Source: Ischnura elegans
Taxonomy: Eukaryota > Arthropoda > Insecta > Odonata > Coenagrionidae
Assembly: GCF_921293095.1 (NCBI RefSeq)
Contig: NC_060258.1
Location: 8,756,607 to 8,820,606 of the forward strand
Length of the DNA stretch: 64,000 bases
Direction: 5' to 3'
In this document: one piece after another, positions 56,584-64,000 of the stretch
How positions within the stretch are numbered: position 1 is the first letter of the stretch
Layout: each line of letters starts with the position of its first letter
Notes under the pieces: generated by a model
Told to the model about the DNA's origin: nothing
What the model saw: the letters and a program-made list of their open reading frames with translations, nothing else
The model's database searches: none
Position numbers and translations under genes: made by a program

Positions 56584-56652
56584 ATACCTTTGAGTCCAGC
56601 CAATCCTGAGGATGGTTCAAAAGTTAGCGAGAAAGAAGACTCGATGCTCCAG
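56584..56652 (+). CDS. ZAD-type zinc-finger gene 2, short acidic linker exon
   Basis: The exon has 23 codons, acceptor CACATTCTTGCAG and a consensus donor CAG|GTAAGT, phase 0 at both ends. The peptide IPLSPANPEDGSKVSEKEDS has no domain and resembles disordered linker. It lies about 150 bp downstream of a Tigger-like MITE and upstream of a remnant of another. The good donor and the conserved phase pattern support it. Confidence 0.68.
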
Positions 56653-56895
56653 GTAAGTTTTCCTTCATGACAATTGGATACAATGCATCAGCATTTAATG
56701 CTATGACCATCCCTTATAATAATAACTTTACTTCGATCCCATTTCTTCCTACAACAATAGTCCTTCTAACATGAGTGGATTTAGGGGGGTGCAGAGGCTC
56801 CTTCCCCCTCTATTTCACTACCATAATCAACTACAGGCGGTCCTCGACTTTTGCACGTTCCAATAGCGATTTTTGAAGACTAATTTAACTGAGCG

Positions 56896-57381
56896 GTGGG
56901 TAAATCTAATCTACTGGGCGACTGGAAAATCCTCCATATTAATAATAATAATACTCCACCATATTACAAATACCATCCACCCTTCTTACTAGAGACAGAT
57001 ACACACATTTTTTACTGGGATAGACCGATACTTACAGATAAAACCATAGATTACAATAGGCCTGATGTTTTATTGATCCACAAATTACAGCGAAGACCAA
57101 ACATAGTCGATGTAGCAGTGCCACTAAATCACAATGTTGAGTCTACGGAAAGAGAGAAAACACAAAAATATCAGAATTTGGCCGGTGAAATAAAAAATAT
57201 TTGGAAGTTGAAAGACTTCAACATACACCCACTGATAATCTCTGCCGAGGGAGTCTTGTCTAAAATATTCAAAAAAGAAGTCGAAGACCTGGGAATTAAA
57301 AAACAACTGATTAACTTCGGGCAAAAAGCTGTTTTACTACAGACCTGCCAGATCGTGAGACGATTCCTGGGTCGGGCATGA
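56896..57381 (+). pseudogene. retroelement C-terminal fragment with PD-...-DVAVP motif
   Basis: A 161-codon frame contains HIFYWDRPILTDKTI, NRPDVLLIHK and IVDVAVPLNHNVES, then REKTQKYQNL. This block recurs in insect non-LTR retroelement C termini. The spacing of PD and DVA resembles a PD-(D/E)xK-type endonuclease. The clade is uncertain. The first residues (LHINNNN) come from an (AAT)n tract, so the true fragment begins near 56955. Confidence 0.6.
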
Positions 57382-57490
57382 TCGGACAGTTTAGGATAGG
57401 GTGAATTCTCTTGACGAATTTAAGTATACTGGGACTAGCCACGGTGATAACTTTACGGGAGTCACCCGCAATGCACAAATTGTGCGAAAA

Positions 57491-57719
57491 ATCCACAGAG
57501 AAAAAAAAATCATTCGCCTTGACCGGGATTCGAACTCGAATCCCTCGATTTCCGGCCGAGTGCTTTAGCCAGTTAAGCTACCGAGGCGTCATTCTTCCAC
57601 AGGGAAAATTTCCACAGGGAAGAATGACGCCTCGGTAGCTTAACTGGCTAAAGCACTCGGCCGGAAATCGAGGGATCCGGGTTCGAATCCCGGTCAAGGC
57701 GAATGATTTTTTCTCTGTG
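57491..57719. repeat. foldback element with two head-to-head tRNA-like segments, copy 2
   Basis: Same structure as 22292-22664 with a much shorter spacer (57588-57628). The tRNA-like halves are 57516-57587 (minus) and 57629-57700 (plus). The conserved upstream block (GGTGATAACTTTACGGGAGT) confirms a common family. Confidence 0.86.
57629..57700 (+). tRNA. tRNA-like sequence (SINE/pseudogene type, anticodon position GGA)
   Basis: It folds as a cloverleaf. The acceptor arm GCCTCGG/TCAAGGC has one mismatch, the D stem is GCTT/AAGC, the anticodon stem is CTCGG/TCGAG with loop CCGGAAA, the variable loop is GGAT, and the T stem is a perfect CCGGG/CCCGG with TTCGAAT. Box A (TAGCTTAACTGG) and box B (GGTTCGAATCC) are intact. 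Against a working tRNA-Ser, position 33 is C instead of U, there is no long variable arm, and it exists as an inverted pair. The three other halves are 22321-22392 (-), 22563-22634 (+) and 57516-57587 (-). Confidence 0.55.
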
Positions 57720-58297
57720 AATTCTCTTCCTTAGCATCCGAGCCTAATCCTAAATTGATCTTGGGATAGGTGAATATTTCCAGCTGGTTTTAATCAGCTG
57801 AGAGAGTGCATAAACTCAAATAATAATAATAATTTTAATCATCCCAGGACACTTTAACATGTATAGGACAAGTCTAAGAAATAGAATAAAGAAGAGAATA
57901 AAATGAAACACATTACATTGAAAGAAATTCGTTTACAGAATAAAAGGCATTAGATATCGAATACCTTTTCAACTTTACTTTAAAATCCAGGAGGCAGTTA
58001 ACAACTTTAATATTCGAAGGCAGGTGGTTGAAGAATTTGCAACCAACGTAGGAAGGACCTTTTGCATATAATTAAAGATTGTGTGACACGGTTCTAAAGT
58101 CTTTGCTCCTCCTGGTGCTGTACAGGTGCACGTCGCTATTTAAAACCAAACCCAAAGTAAGGTGCTGCTCTTCGACATATATTGAAACATAATAAATGTA
58201 AATACAAGGAAGAGTCAAGATATTGAGCACAACTAGCAGATTTATTAACACCCATCAATATCCTGATGGCCCATTTTTGAAGTTTGAATAGCCTAGT

Positions 58298-59359
58298 CAC
58301 AGAGTATACAGAGAGGACAGAGGGCGCCCTAAGCTGTGATCGCGAAATGCGCTTCCGGCGATGTTCTAAGCGCGTTAATGATCCCAAGCATCGAGTCTTT
58401 TAGCGCGGTTTGAAGGCGTGAAATCCAGGATCTTATTCGTGTTTCAAAGTGCGAATCGCATACACATTTCATTATTTGGTGAGCACTAAATGCGATGGCG
58501 GATATTGAAAGGCGAGGAATGTTCTGTCTGAATGTCACTTGTTGTTCTGCAATTGATTGCAAGAATAACTCAGGAATGCCCAAAAGCGACCTAAGTTTTT
58601 TTCCGTTTCCCGAAAGATCTCGCAAGGTAAGTTATTTATGATATTAATATTATTTATGTTCCCATAATTGGACAACATCATGAGGTTCGATGCCATTGCT
58701 TATATTTCAGTGCATCATCTAATGCTGCCTTGGAAAAGATTGGTATCGTTGAGATATTAACTAACCTATGCTGAGGGATAAGGAGCAGAGTATTAATTTC
58801 TTGATGTTTTACATTGGATTTCTACATTATAACTGAATTATTGGTTATGGATTTCATCATTAGAAGCCAATGTTAAGTATAGTAGAAAAATGGCAGACTT
58901 GGGAAATACAGGCTCTACTCAACTTCAAGCCTTATTAGTTTCTTTGTAGCATAATTCTGTGTAAAAAATGTGCTTTGCTTCAAGTCTTCTGCTTACATAA
59001 GATTTTAAAGTCTGATAAATACTCGCAAGACGCAAGAAAAGCTATTGACGCGTTTGAACCCCTGCCACTTGTGCGAAGGGAAAGGTGTATTAATAATGGG
59101 GGAATAACTTTCCGCAATCGGGTTCAACTCCGAAGGATAGAAGGGCGTGGGAATAACGATTATAATCGGGAAATAAAGCAAAGACTTACTCACTTTATAA
59201 TCAGGGAATCGGCCGTGGACGTGATGGTTGCGAATCAGTGAATGGTATATTTGAACATGCGCCGTCTTTTGACGTGCTTAGAGCATGGCCGATGCGCGCA
59301 TTCCGCGTTACAAATTTTAAAGGGAGAAAATAGCTTTTGTCCTCTCTGTATACTCTGTG
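58298..59359 (+). mobile_element. P-element-like (THAP-bearing) TIR transposon, internally deleted
   Basis: The element has perfect 22-bp terminal inverted repeats (CACAGAGTATACAGAGAGG... at 58298-58319, complement at 59338-59359) flanked by a perfect 7-bp duplication GCCTAGT (58291-58297 and 59360-59366). It interrupts a minus-strand LINE whose two halves match the intact plus-strand copy at 2768-3190. The interior carries the THAP exon and an anonymous 88-codon frame (58975-59241). Perfect TIRs and TSD indicate recent insertion. Superfamily is inferred from THAP, TIR and TSD; at about 1 kb it cannot encode a full transposase. Confidence 0.75.
58495..58626 (+). CDS. THAP-type zinc-finger exon inside a transposon
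   Basis: ATG at 58495 opens a 44-codon frame ending exactly at a consensus donor AAG|GTAAGT (58627). The peptide begins MADIERRGMF. Cys17 and Cys22 (CSAIDC) form the C-x4-C pair, and LSFFPFPERS matches the conserved 'xSFxxFP' strand of the THAP domain. THAP genes often have an intron just after this point. The remaining ligands (C-x2-H) are not seen downstream, so the domain is truncated or the second exon has been deleted. It lies inside a 1,062-bp TIR element. P-element transposases begin with a THAP domain, so a P-like origin is inferred. Confidence 0.6.
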
Positions 59360-59559
59360 GCCTAGTGGTACAACTAGCATGACCCCAGGCAACCACCCTG
59401 TATTTAAGACTACTAAAAACATATGCATAACAAACAGATAAGGCCACATTGAGGTTGGTGATTGGAAGGATAAACCGCAGCTGGATAATCGGGAGCCTGC
59501 TGTATTTCACTGGCCAGAATTAAGGCGTACACTCAATATTCATGAAGGATATTTAGTGC

Positions 59560-60224
59560 AATAGGGTAGTTTCCTTCATCAAAGAAAACAAAAGGCAATA
59601 ATTGCGATTCGTTACCCACCATTAGTGTATTCATAATATACAAATTATTTCGTTTTATAAATGCCGGTTTAGACGAATGGCAATGGTCCATTTTTATCCT
59701 CATTTGAAAAGGGCCAGATTGGCGCCCATGCGATGCCACTCCACGTGACGCCACAGGGACCTAGTTTCTACAGGAGAGGATAGGAGTTATGCATCATCTG
59801 AGGTTACCAATGCATGCATGAGGCGCAGAGCTCAGGGAAACATGTCTTAATAATCACTATTAAAACTGGCTAAGGTCGGAAAGTTTTCCTCGTTTTATAA
59901 GGTATTAATAATCTTTATTTTAGCCAAGCGCTACCAGTCAGCAGGGTACTAGGCTACCCGCTGGCAGCCTGCGACGTATCAGCGCTAAGCCTCGCCTCAA
60001 GGTCACCTCACCGGGCGGAGGGGGAACCAGAAATACGACGTACGGAGAGATTTCCCATCATTCCTACTTACGCGTCGTGTTTTCACGCGCTTGAAAATTT
60101 TCACTTTTCATTTAATCGCGAAAAATAGGTATCGTCATTTAAAAATCTAAAAGCGTGAAATACGTACTCCAGGAGTAATAATCTTTCGATTAAGGCAATA
60201 AAAAAATAATAGGAAACCACCCTA
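59560..60224 (-). mobile_element. AATAGGG MITE, copy 10 (inverted)
   Basis: Full-length inverted copy ending 52 bp upstream of the last visible exon of gene 2, so part of that intron's 3' end is MITE sequence. Confidence 0.86.
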
Positions 60225-60276
60225 CATTTTTCTCAGACGGTACCTGTACTCAGTTACTTGCGCTCTCTGTTTCTAG

Positions 60277-60470
60277 GTTAGGGATCTGTCGCTGCCGAAG
60301 AACGCTCTGCCGAACCCATACCTCAGCCTGAAGGCGCGCAAGGAGAAGAGGAAAGTGGGGAGGGGAGGGTCTTCGTCATCGCCAACGCACAAGAGGGCGG
60401 CGACGAGGGCGCCGCCACTCCGACCGGATGAGGACAACGAGGACTCCGGTGAGGCCAATGTCAACTCAAG
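60277..60470 (+). CDS. ZAD-type zinc-finger gene 2, basic Ser-rich exon (last exon in window)
   Basis: The acceptor is CTCTGTTTCTAG. The peptide VRDLSLPKNALPNPYLSLKA is followed by RKEKRK (nuclear-localisation-like), GRGGSSSS and an acidic end (PDEDNEDSGEANVNS). The donor is ambiguous. AAG|GTCAGT at 60470/60471 gives phase 2, whereas TCA|GTGAGT at 60474/60475 gives phase 0 like every other intron seen in this gene. GTGAGT is repeated at 60479, 60483 and 60487. No later exon is visible to the window end, so the finger exons should lie beyond 64000. Across six exons, 242 residues are encoded without a stop. Confidence 0.8.
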
Positions 60471-60474
60471 GTCA

Positions 60475-60492
60475 GTGAGTGAGTGAGTGAGT
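60475..60492 (+). repeat. GTGA tandem repeat giving overlapping splice donors
   Basis: GTGAGT occurs at 60475, 60479, 60483 and 60487, directly after the last visible exon of gene 2. Each is a consensus donor offset by 4 bases from the next. Confidence 0.7.
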
Positions 60493-61329
60493 CGTCGTCT
60501 CATTGTCAGGTTTAATTTAGATCTCCATTGTAACATTACTCACCTTCCAATTTTTAGATTCAAAACACCCACAAACTCTTGAATAATGTGAAATACATAA
60601 TAAATCACAGTTGCAATACCATTAGCATGTTTAAAAATTTGTGTCCATGCTATTGGAAAGTATTTACTGGTTTTCAAACTTGTTAAGTGTGCATTTATTT
60701 GTTCCTCATTGAGATTTCAACTATTCATAATTAATGTTTTATAACATTAACCTCAGGTCTGTTTGAAATCAAATGCCATATTTGTTGGAGTAAATGATTT
60801 ATCATTATTCATGTTCTACTTATTTAGTTTTTTTCATGTTCTACCCTAAATGTTGTGCTGGGTATATGTGCATACTTAGGTTTTCTTGCTACGATTGTTT
60901 GAGTTAACTTCAAGGTTTCATTTTGTAAACAAGCTGCCATGCTGTTTATTTAAATGAATTAAATTAACAATAGGAGTGAGGAAGCAATAATGGTAGTGGG
61001 GGACGCAAAAAGAAAAAGGGGGGAGTCGGATTGTGATAGTTATGGCTCCCGAGTTTGTATCATATAAAGTGCAATAAAATATTTGTAAGTGAAGTGAAAC
61101 TAAGAGAAATTAATTAAAACGTTACAATTTCTATGCCTTGATGTGTTAGTTGTGCTGAATTCCATTCGGAAATATCTGATATATTTTGAACAAGTGTATT
61201 TTGTGATCCCTTTTGTATGTAATATTCATATTATGTTTTAATGGACATTTGTCCAAGAACAATAAATATTATTACTTTTAGATACTTATCTAAAAAAGTA
61301 CACGAAAAAATTATGACTCACTAATGATC
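60493..61329. other. non-coding intron sequence
   Basis: AT-rich. 61200-61280 resembles a LINE 3' end (ATGTTTTAATGGACATTTG then AATAAATATTATTAC). Nothing else is recognised. Confidence 0.4.
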
Positions 61330-61795
61330 TGGGGATAATAATAATAATTTTGTTTGCCAGCAGACACAATACACTGATAAGAACAGGGCATGTGTATAAC
61401 GCACGTCAAATAAACTAAAAGTACAAACCCCATCATCGATATTTACTCAATTAGTTGTAAAACACAGATATTCGTCTATGCTATAGAAACATTGTTCGAT
61501 TAGAAGTGAGAATACTGCTTTTTTAAATTTGGGCAGTCTCCTTTCATTCTTAATAGTCAAGGGTAAGTTATTATAGATTTTTGTACACATTGCCCTGGGT
61601 CCACTTAGTGTCAGAGATAAGTTAGATGGTCGGACATGCACATCATTACATCTCCTAGTTTTGTACGAGTGATATTTATCATTTAATTAAAAGTCAACCA
61701 TTTGCTTTTTAACGTACACTACACAATAATATAAATACGCACGTGGGATTGGAAGTATCTTAGAGTAGATAAGATGGTCCTTCCCAGAAATAGTG
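61330..61795 (-). mobile_element. LINE 3' fragment
   Basis: The minus strand encodes HYHSYKTRRCNDVHV-like residues, then GPRAMCTKIYNNLPLTIKN and QCFYSIDEYLC before a stop, with an (ATT)n tail at 61335. Confidence 0.7.
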
Positions 61796-61799
61796 AGTA

Positions 61800-62597
61800 C
61801 AGTGAGTCCTCGTTCTATGTCACCCCATTTAACGTCATTTTGCGATAACGTCACGAAAATTTTGAGACGGTCATTCGTTTATCGCACCTTCGCTTCGCGA
61901 TAACGTCAGGGCTTTTAAATTTCGCGCGAGAAAAAAATGCGAAGCGGCGGGCGTTGCAGGTTGTTCGTTTTGTGGGCGGTAATACAGTCAGTCTAAATAA
62001 AGTGTAAAACGGTGTGTTTTTTGTTAATTTAGATTACGGTTTTAGCAAAATTTCTGAAAAATGAATTCTGAAAAATTTCTGAAAAAAAAATGAATGAATT
62101 TAGGTAGGTGCACAAAGTTTTACTTGACATAATGGTTTTCAGGAACCTAAAAAGTGATTTCAAGGAATTTTTCCGTGCAGAACTCAGAGTTTTTGTCGTC
62201 ACTTTTTTCGCCGTGTTCACAATAATTTTGGTTCCCTTAACTGCGACGATGTTTCAGCGATGATGATGCCCAGGCGACGCTCGCCCGGGTGACCACCATA
62301 GCGAAGCCGAAAAGCAAATGCGGGAAGATACAAAAATGGAGAAGGATTTACGTCAGTGCTGCTATTGTCGTCGATGAAGACAGGATCTCGTATTTATGCC
62401 ATAGCTTGGCATTCCCATCGTTTAAAATGCCCCAGATACGATACGCTAAATTTTTTTCGCATAGGAATTGTGAGGTCTAGGAGCCGATATTCACTTTTTA
62501 CATTGTTTCTTATGGGATATTATGTTTCGATTAACGTCATTTCGTTTATCGTCACATTTTTTAGGAACGGTAAGTGAAGTTAAACGAGGACTCACTG
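61800..62597 (+). mobile_element. Tigger-like MITE, CAGTGAGTCCTCGTT family, copy 5
   Basis: Full-length copy with TA flanks and a small internal tandem duplication of GAAAAATTTCTGAAAAA near 62055-62090. It follows a LINE fragment. Confidence 0.86.
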
Positions 62598-63239
62598 TAT
62601 ATTGCAAAGGTTAAGTTCGTCCATGACGCGCTAAAGGGAGAACGAATAGGTACATTCAAAGCGGCCTACCAGGTGATTTTACCACAGGGTTCCCCCTCAA
62701 CCGTGAAAACCTTGAAACCGTGAATAAGCCGTGAATTTCGTCTACCGCGAAAAAACCTGGAAATAGCCGTGAATTTCATCATAAAAACCTTAAAAATCTC
62801 TCAAACTTATAGAATAGAATAGATTTATTTGCCTATAAGATACAATACTAAAGGTAGACCAAAGTAAGTACATAAGGCACGTCTTGGAAAATATATATAC
62901 ATAACTACAATCTAATGTGTATGTTCCGTAAACACAGGTATATTTAGTTCTTGTAACTGCCACCGGAGGGCGTAGTTGTATTACGATGTTCAATTTTGTG
63001 TGTGTGTGTGCTTACGACGAGTCGTCGTAATTCTCGAAGTTCAGTTGAGTCAGTGAGGCAGTCAGCGAGTGGAACTCATGGTGAAAGTGTGTGGTGCCAT
63101 CAGCTGCCCTGACCACTCCCCCAACCCCCCCCCCACCCCCAGTGCGCGCACATGTTGGCCAAACGACAGACAGGAGGATTTGCTGACTGACTGACGGGTG
63201 AAGTTGCCCCCACTATTGTACTGATTAGTGAAAGTCATT

Positions 63240-64000
63240 ATTATCCATTACTTTCTTGATATTGTTAAGTTGAGAATATATGTATTTTTTTGAATGTTTA
63301 AAAACTGTTTCTCTGGTCTTTCGGGTGATAGTTGAAGGAACATCGTTCCTTTTTGTCCCGCGACAGTGTAGATGCAAGATAGTCATTTACAGAGTAAAAA
63401 CATTTATCAAGAAGATAAGAGCCATCTTGTTTTTTGAACACCAAAAATCTTTTTTCCTTTTTAATCTTTAGTGGCAAATTATTATACAACTTTACACACA
63501 TTGCATGGGGCCCTTTCAAAGTCGTACTTAGGTTTGACATTAAAACATGCACATCATCACAACTTCTTGTCTTATACAAATGATAAAATTTATTTGTTTT
63601 AAAATCAGTAAGGTGTTTCCTAATATACAGCACAGCATTATAAATATACACAGAATGAAAAGTTAGAAATCCCAGTCTCTGAAAAAGAGGTTTACAATGT
63701 GCCCGATAAGACTCATTACACATGGACCTAATTAACTTTTTTTGAATTAAAAATATACTCTTTGCTCTAGAGGAATTTTCCCCAGAGTATGACACCATAG
63801 GAGATCTGGGAATAGAAGATACCGTAATACAGAGTTTTGAGTACATTTAGGCTGAGGGTATGCTTCAAAACAGATACAAGATAAAACACTGAGTTCAACG
63901 TTTCGGACTATTTCGTGACATGTGTATCCCACTTCAGATGCTTATCCACAAAAATTCCACACTTCCAGATCCACATTTCCTCAAAAGATCCACACTTCAG
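63240..64000 (-). mobile_element. LINE RT C-terminal fragment, running off the window
   Basis: From the window edge the minus strand reads IFVDKHLKWDTHVTK, the RT thumb region. After a frameshift come ENSSRAKSIFLIQKKLIRSM, LGFLTFHSVYIYNAVL, HLYKTRSCDDVHV and LYNNLPLKIKKE. This is the same subfamily as 61330-61795. Confidence 0.77.

Larger units (their letters stand above)
57818..59500 (-). mobile_element. LINE 3' portion on minus strand, split by the THAP-bearing element
   Basis: 57820-58290 and 59367-59500 together match the plus-strand LINE at 2768-3300, including FKLQKWAIRILMGVNKSASC and the GGACTTGTCCTATACATG-type 3' UTR. Several frameshifts are present. Confidence 0.75.

Noticed and set aside
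58329-58625. Minus-strand 98-codon frame over the THAP exon
   Set aside because: It is antisense to the plus-strand THAP frame, which has a start, Cys ligands and a consensus donor.
63890-63960. GTCCGAAACGTTGAAC as a possible third hammerhead core
   Set aside because: There is no CUGANGA box at the right distance, and the segment is explained as LINE coding sequence (VDKHLKWDTHVTK).
1-64000. CRISPR arrays, bacterial operons, rRNA genes or endogenous viral genes
   Set aside because: None is visible. Repeats are dispersed transposons without regular spacers, and gene structure is spliced eukaryotic.

Overview
This is nuclear DNA from an arthropod, most likely an insect. There are no operons or ribosome binding sites. 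Short exons with canonical GT-AG junctions sit in introns of 1.7 to 9.8 kb, and most of the remaining sequence is transposable elements. One gene begins with a ZAD domain (the four-cysteine zinc-finger-associated domain of arthropod C2H2 proteins), which is the main reason for calling it an insect. I cannot name the species.

Three host gene models are supported. (1) Plus strand, 3385-20141: the 3' part of a C2H2 zinc-finger gene, with four exons and seven fingers. Two fingers are split by introns and rejoin exactly with C-x2-C-x12-H-x3-H spacing, and the stop codon lies inside an AATAAA. (2) Minus strand, 29430 down to 26084: a gene for a protein I do not recognise. It has a large first exon, a good last exon, and a region between them broken by a tandem exon duplication, a TTAA-flanked element and a LINE tail. 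(3) Plus strand, 30893 to at least 60470: the 5' part of a ZAD-type gene. The ZAD is encoded by two exons, followed by short acidic exons with KxE (SUMO-type) motifs and a basic serine-rich exon. Its finger exons should lie beyond the window. Genes 2 and 3 are divergent, with starts 1.46 kb apart.

The rest is a dense, nested collection of transposons. It includes pogo/Tigger-like elements with TA duplications (several families, two with transposase remnants), hAT-like elements with 8-bp duplications, a 3-kb piggyBac-like element with transposase and cysteine-rich-domain remnants, and a Harbinger-like MITE with a TTA duplication. It also includes ten copies of a roughly 660-bp MITE (AATAGGGTRGTTTCC ends), LINE 3' ends, a Penelope-like element with a GIY-YIG domain, foldback elements and tRNA-like hairpins. 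An element with a THAP-type zinc-finger exon (P-element-like) is inserted in a LINE at 58298-59359.

The least ordinary signals are the THAP-bearing element, the paired head-to-head tRNA-like cloverleaves, the 1.1-kb palindrome in an intron of gene 3, an A-B-A'-B' self-nested foldback, and two hammerhead-ribozyme-like cores. In addition, tandem duplications preserve 'empty sites' that reveal transposon target duplications.
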